A stretch of 64,000 bases of DNA, taken from contig OY783193.1 of NCBI GenBank assembly GCA_963678675.1, positions 32,960,430-33,024,429 on the forward strand. The letters run 5' to 3'. The DNA comes from Xiphydria camelus (Eukaryota > Arthropoda > Insecta > Hymenoptera > Xiphydriidae). A model generated the notes under the pieces. That model made no database searches and was not told the DNA's origin. It saw nothing but the letters and a program-made list of their open reading frames with translations. Both the position numbers and the translations under genes were made by a program. Of this stretch, positions 31,501 through 41,694 are shown one piece after another. Position 1 is the first letter of the stretch; every line of letters begins with the position of its first letter.

Positions 31501-33982
31501 GACTTTCTTTTTTTTAGTAAATAGCACTGTAATTATCTTTTTATGTATATATTTAGAAGATGTTTTAGCATATTTCACTCAGGAATACTAACTGTTGCCT
31601 TTACAGAACATCATATTAAAAAATTGAGCCATTCTATTACAAGTGAAATACTGGCATATATAATATATTTTTATTTTAGAAATATTACAAAATATTAAAA
31701 ATGCACATTAGTCATTGATTACAGTAGTAAATAAGTAACTTATTTTTAGAAAAAAGAAAACAAATATTTCAGTTACAAATAAAACTGCAGCATATGTAGT
31801 TGAATAAAATTTCATTCCCTTTTAGCAGCACACTCTTTACAAATCTTGTGACTACAAGTCAAACATATAGATTTCTTGCAATCAAAGCACAAATAAAAGG
31901 TCTTCCTGTGTAACCTAGCTGGACATAAATAACAATATTTGCGAACTTCAAGTTTTTCTTGGACCGCAGGAGTAACTGTCTCAATACGGAGAATACGTTT
32001 GATAGAATCTCTGATTTCAGCAGGAATTTGAGGGTTTTCACATCTTCTCCTCATATGTGGACTTGTTAGACTTTCGGCTAGTTTCTTCATGAAATCTTTT
32101 CTTTTTAATGTTGTTTTGTTATCCCTGTAACATTTAAACATGACGTACGCGTTTACTGTGCTCATGTCTAATATTTTATAAAACACTGCCATGGGCCAGC
32201 GTTGTGTTTTTCTGGACGAACTATATATAGTGCATTTTTCATCGAGGGCATCGACACCCCCTTTTGTCATATTGTAAAAGTTTATTATCTCAGGTTTATT
32301 ATTTGTTGGGTCTGTGGCACTGGTATAATGCATTGTTGATATTAGAATTACAGCTTTATTTCTTTTAGGAACAAATGATAGAAGAGTCATATGTTTTCTA
32401 AAACCATAAATGGATGACTCCACCGCTCTGCCCCTCTTTGGGAGGAATTCAGGAGGAATGTGCCTTTTTGTCTTCCTCATAGTTCCAACGTAAGTTAGGC
32501 CATGTGACTTTAGTAATTCCACTAATTCGACAGACGTGAACCAGTTGTCTGCAGTCACATTTCTGTTGGTCCCAAAGAGTGGTCTGACCAAACGAATCAC
32601 AGATTGTGTAGGTTTAGGCAATTTTTTTTCATCTGCAGAAAGCCCATATCCATCCGAGTCCTTTCCCGTGTATACGTATGCATTATAAACATAGTTATTT
32701 CTGGCATCTGTCAGGACCATTATTTTTATTCCGTATTTTCGAGGCTTACTAGGTATATACATTCGGAAGCTGCATCTTCCTCGAAAACCTAGCAACATTT
32801 CATCGATACATATATATTCACCAACAGTGAACTCGTTCTGGCAATTTTGAATAAATAGGTCGAAAATTTCTTGCACAGGTGCCAGCCTATTTACTTCCCT
32901 TCGTTGTTCCCTTGTGAGAGGATCGTCGAAACGCAGACAATTTAGCAAGACAGCAAATCTCTTTCCACTCATTACCGCTCTAAAAATGTCTCTGCCTGTA
33001 CCATCGGTTGCAAATAAACACTCAATATCCTCATCATTTGACTTAAATACTGCAGAATAAATCAATAAGCCCAACAATGCTTTTATTTCAACTTGGTCAG
33101 TATTCTTTAGATCGGCTCGATTTTCATTTTTGTATTTTGCTCTTACAATTGCTAGTTTTATATTAGTCCTCTTGACTACAATGTCTACCATTTCACCCGT
33201 GAATAAACAGTTCCATACTGCTTCGGGATCTGCCGAATGCCCTAAAGTTCGAGATTTTCCCCGTAAACCCGGTAATTTTAGTTTTATTTTATTTTGCTCT
33301 GAAACTCGAACATTTCTAGTGGGTTCATTAGCTGACCACTTATAGCCGTTTTTACCATAGAAATTTTTCTTAGGCCGCGTGATATTTGATTCTTCTTCAT
33401 CGGATGATAATTCAGGGGCCTCGTTTTGTTCAGTCTCTTGGTTGTTTGCTTCATGTAAAATATCTTCATTTACAGATTGATCGGAAACACTGTCATGATC
33501 ACTCTCTATTTCACAATCACAATCAACATTTTCCACATCACTATTGTCGGAGTCAATACTGGTATACCACTTAGTAACGGTCTCCTCAAAATCAGTATCC
33601 AAGGCACAAGCAGCGCGTGACGTACTAGCTCGATTATCCATCTAAAATTCACAAAATAATTAGAAAAATGCAAGATTCATGTTACGCGAATACTTACGTA
33701 GGCAGTGACGTGGAGTCTCACAGACTCCGACGAGTTGTTTCCACAGAGACTGCTGATCACAAACTGACACTAATATAATACTAGTGTACCCCTTCCACTT
33801 TTAGGAAGGTACTGGAACATGCGCAACCACCGGCCTACTGGTTTAAAAGTTATACAAAGTATTAATTCTGAAGGAGTCTCTGAGACTCCACATCACCGGT
33901 TACGGGTTAACCAATTTGAAGCCACAATAGCGAGGCCGCCTCTGCCAACACTTTCCTCGAATTCAATTATATTAAACGACAT
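28531..33982 (-). CDS. DUF4806-type protein, eight exons, EnSpm accessory gene
   Basis: Exons read on the minus strand are 33982-33911 joined to 31408-31295 (split by piggyBac B), then 30760-30550, 30247-30168, 29802-29728, 29667-29611, 29541-29344, 29255-29093 and 28646-28531. All have GT-AG borders. The N-terminus has IVASNWL followed by FWPPTKD, the W-P-P signature. The middle is acidic and serine-rich (SSDDDGDLP). The C-terminal half (ELPLRTEHDFTELEDYLKLD, FSFYGKRLAKEAF, VIKVWLKHAPQRL) matches my memory of the DUF4806 family, which is strongly multiplied in insect genomes. Its function is unknown. Position beside the transposase inside the same element suggests a TNPA-like partner, but this is inference. 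Excluding piggyBac B, no break is visible. Confidence 0.75.
28728..28748. repeat. CA microsatellite
   Basis: A run of about ten CA units lies in the last intron of the DUF4806-type gene. Confidence 0.95.
29843..30147. mobile_element. MITE in intron of the DUF4806-type gene
   Basis: The ends, near 29843 and 30147, share cggaaatagtt in inverted orientation within longer similar termini (about 20 bp with mismatches). The interior is about 300 bp. A 90-codon minus-strand frame in it has no recognisable domain and I do not call it coding. The target duplication is unclear. Confidence 0.6.
31413..33906 (-). mobile_element. piggyBac B, complete
   Basis: The element has 2494 bp between TTAA copies (31409-31412 and 33907-33910). 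The inverted ends begin cccgtaaccagtgatgt and cccgtaaccggtgatgt, and the segment tggagtctcagagactcc recurs as a subterminal palindrome near both ends. It lies in a TTA-A of the first exon of the DUF4806-type gene (tryptophan-leucine-threonine codons), so the host gene reads through in phase if it is removed. Confidence 0.95.
31812..33641 (-). CDS. piggyBac transposase, intact
   Basis: This is a 609-residue protein, about the usual length. It begins with an acidic N-terminus (1-85). The catalytic triad is D280 in YICIDEMLLGFRG, D365 in NVTADNWFTS and D464 in KGGVDALDE. The C-terminal cysteine-rich domain CYLC...CFDC...CLTC...CKEC (about 565-605) binds the terminal repeats in this family. It cuts and reseals DNA at TTAA. 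There is no stop or frameshift and the ends are complete, so this copy may still be autonomous. Confidence 0.95.
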   Translation of the reverse strand: MDNRASTSRAACALDTDFEETVTKWYTSIDSDNSDVENVDCDCEIESDHDSVSDQSVNEDILHEANNQETEQNEAPELSSDEEESNITRPKKNFYGKNGYKWSANEPTRNVRVSEQNKIKLKLPGLRGKSRTLGHSADPEAVWNCLFTGEMVDIVVKRTNIKLAIVRAKYKNENRADLKNTDQVEIKALLGLLIYSAVFKSNDEDIECLFATDGTGRDIFRAVMSGKRFAVLLNCLRFDDPLTREQRREVNRLAPVQEIFDLFIQNCQNEFTVGEYICIDEMLLGFRGRCSFRMYIPSKPRKYGIKIMVLTDARNNYVYNAYVYTGKDSDGYGLSADEKKLPKPTQSVIRLVRPLFGTNRNVTADNWFTSVELVELLKSHGLTYVGTMRKTKRHIPPEFLPKRGRAVESSIYGFRKHMTLLSFVPKRNKAVILISTMHYTSATDPTNNKPEIINFYNMTKGGVDALDEKCTIYSSSRKTQRWPMAVFYKILDMSTVNAYVMFKCYRDNKTTLKRKDFMKKLAESLTSPHMRRRCENPQIPAEIRDSIKRILRIETVTPAVQEKLEVRKYCYLCPARLHRKTFYLCFDCKKSICLTCSHKICKECAAKRE

Positions 33983-35454
33983 CTACAAAAATATCGGATT
34001 TTTCATTTATTGATTTATCAATAACAATCAATAGGTAAAAAATACCTTACTAGTAGGATAAGCGTGTAGCATTTGGTTTTTTATGGTTAACTTTATAGAG
34101 CCGCTTAACCTTTCAGTGGTCGCTAGAGATTTTGAAACACCAGTGGTCGCTGCGGACTCCTATTCCGCATTCAAGAAAGTGTTGTTGTTTTTATCAGTAA
34201 GTCACTTAAATCGACAAATATGAGAATTAAAACGCATTTATGAATATTACTACACCTTTATATGCCTTTTTAAAAATACAAAACTTTACAAAATACGTAG
34301 TTTTTAACAGCACTAATGATAATTCTAATATTTATATATCTATTTAATAAAAAAACTAAATAAGAAACATGCATCTGACGCCGAAACAATATGAAACAGG
34401 CAAATTTAGCGCAGCGGTAATTAATCCTCCAAATATGCAGTTTCAAAACACTCTGGACACACTGTTACAGCATGCTCCAGACAGACATAGGTGTGACATT
34501 TTTTGCAGGAATATCGGGTAGGGCGATTTTTTTCCTGTCGCACATGGCACATCGACCTCTTTGATTTGTTAGGGATTCCGAAAGCTGCTGCAAAACGTTT
34601 ATGCCAAGAATCTCTCTCATTCTCAGTTTCATTGATTTTGGTATATTCAATATAGTAGAGCGAACTCTTATATGATCACTTATCAATGCAAAAGATAGTT
34701 TACGCAAAAATTCTCTTCGAAGAATTTGTATGTCTATACCATTTGCTTTGTATATAACAAGAGAATTTATGCCTGCGACGTTGAGCATGGAGTAAAAAAT
34801 TACCATAGGCCACCTTCGCGTAGCACGTGCACAATTATAGGCAGAGCAGAGTTTATCTACCGTGTCTACTCCGCTCTTAGTACTATTATAGGTAGTTATT
34901 ATGTCAGGTTTCCCTGTTTCACTGTCAATAGCATCATCACGATGTAAACTTGACATAAGCAAAACATTTTTGCGCTTTTTTGGAATATAAGAGACGAGTG
35001 TACAATTCTCGTGAAACGCAAACATTGATGACTTCTCAGGACGATTTATTGGACGAGAAAACTCTATAGGAAGCTCTTTTTTATTTTTTCGAACCGTTCC
35101 TACGAGAGTCATCCTGAAATTCTTTTTTAGATTTTCTATAAGCTTAAAACTAGTAAACCAATAGGGGGGTTCGGAAAAAAATAGAAAAATATGATTTCAG
35201 GTTGAAATGAAAACTAAGAGGCTCAGAAATCGACCAAAAAAAAAATTTTGAAAAAATAACAACTCTACTCGCAGTTATGAACAAATAAAGTTAGGGCATT
35301 TGTCGATCCGCCGGAACGATTTCCAATTGGTCTGACGTCATTTCTAAGCTCGAACGCTCCGCCCACCCATGCGCCCGCAGATAACATGCAGAAATTGAAT
35401 GGCAGTTGTCCGCATTTATTTGGTCAGAATTCGTAGTCTAACTCAGAACTTCAA

Positions 35455-35583
35455 AATGCAAGAAGGATATCAGAAGGCCGATTCTCACAATTTACCGAGT
35501 GTTGATGTGCAAATGGTGTGCGACTATTTAGCGTCTAGTGCAAATTTTAATCAACCGCAAAGCAGCGGCACAAAAGCAGTTCG
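35455..35583 (+). pseudogene. First exon of SWIM/YqaJ-type nuclease gene
   Basis: The peptide MQEGYQKADSHNLPSVDVQM and the following VCDYLASSANF...GTKAVR resemble the start of the multi-copy animal proteins that later have a SWIM zinc finger and a YqaJ exonuclease domain. It ends in a perfect GTAAGT donor. No downstream exon is present. Confidence 0.55.
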
Positions 35584-35599
35584 GTAAGTAAATTAACCC

Positions 35600-36000
35600 T
35601 TTGCACTCCTGGCCTATTTAAAGTATTTTATATTTGTACTAATGATTGATTTTTATAATAATTATAAATATGGTTTTATATTAATAAATTTAATAATTAT
35701 TTATATATATATAAATTATTTATATATATATATATAAATAATTTATATATATATTAATAAATTTTTTATATATAAAATTTATTAATTTAATAATTTATTT
35801 ATTTATCTTAATAATTAATTAATTTAATATTATTTTTTTTATTTCTTAATTTAAATTTTTTAAACGTTTTAAAATAAACATTAATTTATTTAATTAATAA
35901 TTATTAAATAATTATTTGTACTAATGATTGATTTTTATAATAATTATAAATATGGTTTTATATTAATAAATTAATAAAAACAATAATAATTATATCGGGT
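35600..36000. repeat. AT palindrome bracketed by 57-bp direct repeats
   Basis: The unit starting gtactaatgattgattttta is present at about 35636 and again near 35919 almost unchanged. Between them lies an almost pure AT tract with TATATA runs and multiple self-complementary stretches. It looks like the product of internal deletion and repair. Confidence 0.8.
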
Positions 36001-36130
36001 TTCATCCGCGGTCTCACGTTGCTCAATTTAAATTCCATATAGTTTGCCATATCTAATTTTAACTGTTAACATGAAAAAATAATCTGCTATAATCAATAGC
36101 TGAATAACCGAATGAAATCTGTACTTACAT

Positions 36131-36314
36131 CAAAATGATCTTCGCAGCAAAATAAAGCTGTTCTCGGTGAAACATCCGTAATTTTTCTTCTAGCTGCAAC
36201 AAACCATTTCTTACGCTTGGCTTCAGGTACTGGCACACTGACAAAAATTTTTTCTGGTGTACTTTTCGACGTACTTTTGCATTGGGGAACAAAACACCAC
36301 TTTCGCACCGGCAT
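36131..36314 (-). pseudogene. THAP zinc-finger exon
   Basis: The exon has the C2CH signature C-x4-C (CFVPQC) followed by FVSVPVPEAKRKKWFVAARR and the C...H pair in LFCCEDHF. It ends at a GTAAGT donor. THAP domains bind the ends of several DNA transposons, including P and ISL2EU elements. Only the DNA-binding exon remains, with no catalytic part. Confidence 0.85.
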
Positions 36315-37589
36315 TTCATACGGCTTTCAAATTTACAGCTCACGACTCACGAGCGTACAAAATGTAAATAACGTGCCGAGTATGCGTGGCGCGCAGAGCG
36401 AGCCTAGAAATGACGTCACGCGCCGTAGCCTCTCTCTCGGGTACGTTTTCTAGCCTCGCGTGGACGCAAACGTTTCAAATAGGTTTTTCGACGAAAATCA
36501 ATTAAAAAAAAATTTTTTAACATCTCAGGTGCGTTTTCTAACGCAAAATTTATTATTCTAAAGCACATTTTAAAAATACCGAACCTCCCTATTATCGGTT
36601 GTTACATTCCTCCCAGTGCCTCTCACAGGTTCACACATTCTTTCGACAACGGCATCTGGAGAATTATTTACCTCCCAAGGACCTGTAGGCTGCTTTCCAA
36701 CATATACTTCCATGTTGCAAGTATAGAATACTTTGGGGTCACAAAGAGCAAAAATTTTAATTCCGTACTTATTTGGCTTGTTTGGTATGTATTGACGGAA
36801 AATACATCTGCCCCTAAAAGCCTCCAATTTTTCATCAACTGTGACGTAGTGGAAAGGTGTAAATGCACTTTTACATTTGTCGACAAACAAGTCAAATATG
36901 TCTCGAATCGGTGCTAATCTATCTAGGGACCTTCTAGCTTCACGGGTTTCAAGATCGTCAAACCGTAAGTGCCGCAGTAGAAATCTAAATCTTTGTTGGG
37001 ACATAGACAGCCTAAATATCTCGATACCGGTGCCATCGACTCCCCAAAGATCTTCAATATTCAAGTGATTGCTCTTCATTACCCCAGCCAAATATAATAG
37101 CCCGATCAACGCTTGTAATTCTACAGTATTTGTTATTTTAGCATCACGTTCGCGAGAATATTGATCTTGAGCAGCCTGAATATGTTTATTCGTGTTCTCT
37201 ACGATAATTTTAAGCACATTTTCAGAAAAGAAATACTGCCATATCGCCAATGGAGTTTTTAGTGTTTTAACAATTCCTTTTGGACCGGGTAAGTGGGTAA
37301 CTAAATTTTCTGACCGGGTTCTTACATTTTTTGGAGGACAATGTTTTCTCCATTTAGTAATTCGATCTCTACCAATGAAAAATGAATCAACAGCCTCTTG
37401 CGAAACATCCTCTTCATTATCAGAAACATCTTGTTCGCTATCTGTTTCATGCATATCCAATTCAACAGTATCCTCTTCTCCCTCATCGCAGTCATCTAAA
37501 GGTCGTTCCTCTTCGTCAGAAGATTCTAAGCATTCTTGCATTAACTTATGTAGCTGCTCTTGCTCTTTCTCATACGATGCCATACTAAA

Positions 37590-37735
37590 AATTCACTGCC
37601 TATGTAGTAACAATTACAACAAAAATGATCTAAAAGTACATACCCTTATCACGGAATATACTAAAAATTCACTGCCTATGTGTAGTAACAATTATAACAA
37701 AAATTATCTAAAAGTACATACCTTATCACCGAAGA
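37590..37735. repeat. Tandem duplication upstream of piggyBac C gene
   Basis: Two copies, about 75-80 bp each, of a unit beginning actaaaaattcactgcctat and ending near accttatcac precede the start codon of the transposase. They may alter its 5' leader. Confidence 0.85.
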
Positions 37736-37988
37736 AAACACCGAAGAAGAGAAAAGAAATTGGTATTATTTTTGTCACGTCACTGGTCGCTGCGGACTCT
37801 CAGTCCATAATCCCGAATTATTCGTCAAAGCGCTAAACCATCCGCCTACTCAGTCAATCACGCACTAACAGATGCCATTACCCGAAGGTACTGAGAAGCA
37901 CGATACTTAGAGGGGGAAGCTGATGAAATTATCGTCCAATAACGATTGTTGCGGAGCGAGAGACCGCGCGCGACCACTGAAAGGTTAA

Positions 37989-38967
37989 AAGGAATTAACA
38001 ATCAACCGATATATTTTGAAGAACGTTCCAAAATTTTTGCCGTTCCAAGTCGACAATTTTACCTGTGAATAGGAATTTTTTATGCCTGCACAATATAAAA
38101 AGTATTCCTACGTTATTAAACGTTATCGTATGATAACAGCAAAAATTACCATTCGGCCCTTAAATTTTAACAGGTATTTGGGAATAATAGTAACGTATTT
38201 GTGCGCATTAATTTAAAAAAAAAAAATAAAAAATTTGCAGGGAAAAATTACCATTTTTTCATGAAAAATTGTCCATTATTTGACCGATTTTTATTTACCT
38301 CAATAAAGTGAAGAAAATTTACTCGCGGATAAATTAAAAATATAAAAACGTTAAATAAAAAGCCTCACATTGAATAGTGAATTTATATTCTAACTGGTGG
38401 GGAAAAAATAAACCTTGAGGTTAGTAATAATTTTATATATAGTAGAGGTTAGTATTTTTTACCGTACCAGTGCAGCAGTTTCTACCCCGAAAACAGTAAA
38501 ATCTATCTCATTGTTTGACAACTTCAATCCTCTCAGTCGTCATTTTCATCTATTCCAACCACATTTTTTATTTGAGAAAGAGAGCAAATTTCACTTTCGA
38601 GAACATGAAAAACTCTTTGAATGCATGATATTTTTTGGTTTATTGAAAAAATGCAACACGATTACCGTACTGGTTGGGTATTTTTTCCTTGAATTTAAGA
38701 ACAAACAGTACTGACGATTTCTCTCCGTGCATGATCGCGGCCATGATGCACGCTTCGGTTTGAGCCGTTTGGTGTTTAATAGGGAATAGCGACGCTACTT
38801 ATATTTTTAATTTATATACTCTGCTAATGCGAAGTACATGCTATAATATTTACCTTGATATTTGAAACACTGCAATAGTCTGAACAAAAACCCATGAACG
38901 CGACTAAAATAAAAATGTTGCTTGAGAATATTAGCCGACAAGGACGGCGTTGCGCGACTACTGACGA
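37989..38967. other. Promoter-side sequence of the EnSpm element
   Basis: This non-coding AT-rich stretch lies between piggyBac C and the long-TIR element. After both are removed it becomes the upstream region of the DUF4806-type gene. I see no coding sequence and no clear regulatory motif. Several ttgaaaatt-like oligo-A/T tracts occur. Confidence 0.5.
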
Positions 38968-39246
38968 CTAGTCCAGTCATTATAGTAAGTTCACCTCGGA
39001 ATTCGAGATACCCAGCTGTAAGTCTGTAAATACTTGAATATTGACACCCTAAAAGTTGTCTTAAAACCTACATATGGTAGGGTGTAAGCAACTATTAAAT
39101 TTCAAGGTCAAAGGTCACAAAAATCGGTTTTTTGCGCTTTTTTTGGAAATATCATTTCCTACGGGTTTTTTGCTATTAGTATTTATTATCAATTTTGTAG
39201 AATACAAAATTCTCTACAAATTTCGTTTAAAAAAATTTTTTATACG

Positions 39247-39366
39247 ATGAACCGTTTTCGAGATAGAGGGCGGAGAGGGCGCGGTCACACCATCACTTCA
39301 GGTCAACCGGTGCCTCCGGTCGAAAACGCGCCATATATAGTTGATGAACTATCGATAAATCAATGA
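39247..39366 (+). CDS. 39-residue RG-rich peptide in left TIR
   Basis: The frame begins MNRFRDRGRRGRGHTITSGQ and ends DELSINQ. The identical peptide is encoded in the right TIR (46021-45902) in opposite orientation. Arginine-glycine clusters often bind nucleic acid. It may be a genuine small protein of the element, or a chance frame kept by recent arm homogenisation. Confidence 0.4.
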   Translation: MNRFRDRGRRGRGHTITSGQPVPPVENAPYIVDELSINQ

Positions 39367-40395
39367 TTATAAATAATTGTCAATTTTTATTAACTATTAT
39401 TATATTTTATCATTTTTTTCCTAACCTATCTACTTTTTATTCAGTATTAATTTATTTAACAACACTTACCTGCCCATGTAATTGCAGAATTGTTAATGAA
39501 AATATAGGAATTATATTTAAATTTTAACCTAATTAATATTAATAACTTCTTACATGATGAAAGAAAAAACAAATAAATTATGAATTAATCTTTTTATTAA
39601 AAAATATCATTCAATTCATTTATTTTTATTGAAAGTAAAAAAATAGAATAAAGGGTACAAAAACTACAATTTATAATTTTAATCATCTTCTTCCTCTTCA
39701 TCGTCGTCTTCTGGCTGCTGGTAAATTTCAAACTGGTCTTCATTATCATCTTCAACGACATTTGTCTCAAGTTCTTCCATGATTTCGGGGTCAAAGGTTC
39801 CATCTTCGTTAATGTCGCTCTGATATGGTTGAGCATTGAGACAAGCTTGCCCATTACATTGGCCACAAGCTAAAGAGCATTGCAAGCCCGCTTTCCTGCA
39901 TCCGCATCGCGAACCACAACCACTGTTGCAGTTGCAGAAAATTGTATTTAGCAAACCTTCTGGAGCAGGTGGTAAAGTTGTCATGATGGGCTCCAGAAAA
40001 TCGTTTCGCGTTGCCCAACCCCATACTTGGGGTTCCAAATCATGTCCTAACCAAGTTTGAACTTGATAATATACACGGTTGAAATGTTGATGAGCAGCTG
40101 CACTTGTTGGTGGAATATTTGAAAGCTGCACAGGTTTATTAAGTTTTGTAGACTTGACGTAATGCATATAACGAAGATGATCGAGACTTTTCACAGATTT
40201 TGGAGCATTATAGACTGCCAATAAGGTTTGAGTTCCACTCTCTAATAATCTCTGGGCCGAACAATTTTCTTCTTCAAATGCTGCAGCTAGTTCATCCGAA
40301 TTTGTCAGTTTCTCAAAAACTTTTAAAAATGATTTTTTTTCCCTTTTTAAAAAGCGCAGAAGTTGTGTCACAGCCACTTAATGCGTGCAGAAATA

Positions 40396-41694
40396 CGAGG
40401 GTGAATCAAATATTAACCGGAATTTTGTTTCAAACATTTTAATGGTACATGAAATACAAATTTGAATACATCTTATTTTTCTACATAATCTCCTCTCTTA
40501 TTTACACACTTTTCCCACCGGATCGAAAGTTTTTTAATTTCTTCATCAAAAAATGAAACAGGTCGTGTCAGTAACCAATTGCGCACAAACGTTTCTACAC
40601 CTTCGTCGTTCTCTAAGTGGTAACCTCCCAATGCTTCTTTAAGTGGCCCAAACATGTGGTAGTCACATGGCGACAAATCGGGACTGTAAGGGGGGTGTTC
40701 AAGTGTTTCCCAGTGCATTACGTGCAATTTTTCTTGAGTCAATGCAGCTGTGTGTGGTCGAGCGTTGTCATGAAGCAAAATCGCACTTCGGATAGGAATG
40801 CCTCGCCTTTTTTGTCGATAGGCAAGTTTCACTGCATCAAGCAGTTGGCAGTAGTATTGAGCATTAATTGTACGGCGTTCATGAAGAAAATCAATCAGCA
40901 GTACGCCTCTGGAATCCCAGAAAACTGTTGCAAGAACTTTCCCTGCAGAAAGACGGGTCTTGGCTTTCCGCGGTGCTGCCTCTCCAGGTTTTCGCCACTC
41001 CATGCTTGCTCGCTTTGACTCCGGGGTGTAATGGTGCACCCATGTCTCATCGCAGGTTACAACATGTCCCAACCAATCATTCCCCTCTGCTTGATATCGT
41101 GCCAACAGCCTTTCACAAACGGCAAAACGGTTTGCTTTCTGATCTTCCGTCAAAAGGCGAGGAACCCATCTTGCACACACTTTTCGGTAACCCAAATCAT
41201 CTGTAATGATTGATTGAGCACTCCCGTACGATATTCCGACATGTGTAGCAATTTCCAATACTGTAAGGGGGCGGTCACCTGTAATCAGCTCACGAATTGC
41301 ACGAATATTCGCCTGATTGATGCTCGTCCTTGGTCGGCGTGCATGGGTCTCGTTCTGTACTGTCTCTCGGCCATCTGAGAATTTTTTGTGCCAGTCATAG
41401 ACTTGGGTCTTTGAAAGTGTTTCATCGCCGAACTGTGCAGATAGTCGACGACAAATTTCGGAAGGTTTTACGCCTTCCCGCGTCAAAAATGTGATAATAA
41501 CGCGTTGCGCAACAGACGTGTGCACCTCTTGCTCAGACATGATGCTACTAATAGTTCATTGATTCTGCCGCGCCAAACCGACTTGTCCCCCTCCTCTTGG
41601 CATCCCTACCTAATATATATTGAGACGCCGCGCCACTCCCATTGTCTATGGCGCGCTAAACAGAAAATTCCGGTTCATATTTGATTTACCCTCG
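40396..41694 (-). mobile_element. mariner element, complete
   Basis: The element is 1299 bp with TA on both sides (40394-40395 and 41695-41696). The inverted ends begin cgagggtgaatcaaatatta and cgagggtaaatcaaatatga. It lies in the large gene of the long-TIR element. Intact coding and good ends suggest a young copy. Confidence 0.95.
40473..41540 (-). CDS. mariner transposase, DD34D, intact
   Basis: This is a 355-residue protein. The N-terminal helix-turn-helix pair (about 15-115) includes SEICRRL and VYDWHKKF. The catalytic residues are D164 in TCDETWVHH, D258 in LHDNARPH and D293 in YSPDLSPCDYHMF, 34 residues apart for the last two, as in mariner. It would excise and insert its element at TA. 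The WVPRLLTEDQK linker motif is well conserved (WVPHxL type). No defects are visible. Confidence 0.95.
   Translation of the reverse strand: MSEQEVHTSVAQRVIITFLTREGVKPSEICRRLSAQFGDETLSKTQVYDWHKKFSDGRETVQNETHARRPRTSINQANIRAIRELITGDRPLTVLEIATHVGISYGSAQSIITDDLGYRKVCARWVPRLLTEDQKANRFAVCERLLARYQAEGNDWLGHVVTCDETWVHHYTPESKRASMEWRKPGEAAPRKAKTRLSAGKVLATVFWDSRGVLLIDFLHERRTINAQYYCQLLDAVKLAYRQKRRGIPIRSAILLHDNARPHTAALTQEKLHVMHWETLEHPPYSPDLSPCDYHMFGPLKEALGGYHLENDEGVETFVRNWLLTRPVSFFDEEIKKLSIRWEKCVNKRGDYVEK

Larger units (their letters stand above)
35163..36590. mobile_element. ISL2EU-like deletion derivative
   Basis: Inverted ends aggggggttcgg and ccgaacctccct are flanked by AT on each side (35161-35162 and 36591-36592). 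Two head-to-head-inward first exons remain. On the plus strand is the start of a SWIM/YqaJ-type nuclease gene (35455-35583). On the minus strand is a THAP domain exon (36314-36131). The middle is a low-complexity AT palindrome (35600-36000) without coding sequence. ISL2EU elements carry exactly this pair of genes and duplicate two bases, so I infer an internally deleted copy. Confidence 0.65.
34465..37583 (-). pseudogene. piggyBac transposase of element C, interrupted
   Basis: The N-terminal part (37583 to 36593) has an acidic leader, the first catalytic aspartate in VTVDEKLEAFRG and ends at RNVTTDN. The C-terminal part resumes at 35160 with WFTSFKLIENL, then GVDTVDKL with the last aspartate, and finishes with a shortened cysteine region CAMCDRK. 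Joined without the insertion, TDN-WFTS reads in phase, so the insertion was into a coding gene. Total length would be about 560 residues. The C-terminal zinc domain seems partly lost (after CAMCDRK only one further cysteine is seen). Confidence 0.88.
34109..37984 (-). mobile_element. piggyBac C, split by an ISL2EU-like insertion
   Basis: TTAA flanks both sides (34105-34108 and 37985-37988). The ends begin cctttcagtggtcgc in inverted orientation, and ggtcgctgcggact recurs as a subterminal motif near 34145 and 37785. Without the inserted element it is about 2.45 kb. It sits about 120 bp upstream of the DUF4806-type start codon, so it separates that gene from its probable promoter. Confidence 0.92.

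Noticed and set aside
36125..36343. Alternative 72-codon frame over the THAP exon
   Set aside because: It overlaps the THAP frame in another phase and lacks the C2CH pattern. The THAP frame explains the sequence better.
37192..37836. 214-codon plus-strand serine-rich frame
   Set aside because: It is antisense to the acidic N-terminus of piggyBac C (GAA/GAT codons read as TTC/ATC and TCx) and includes the tandem duplication. It is not a gene.
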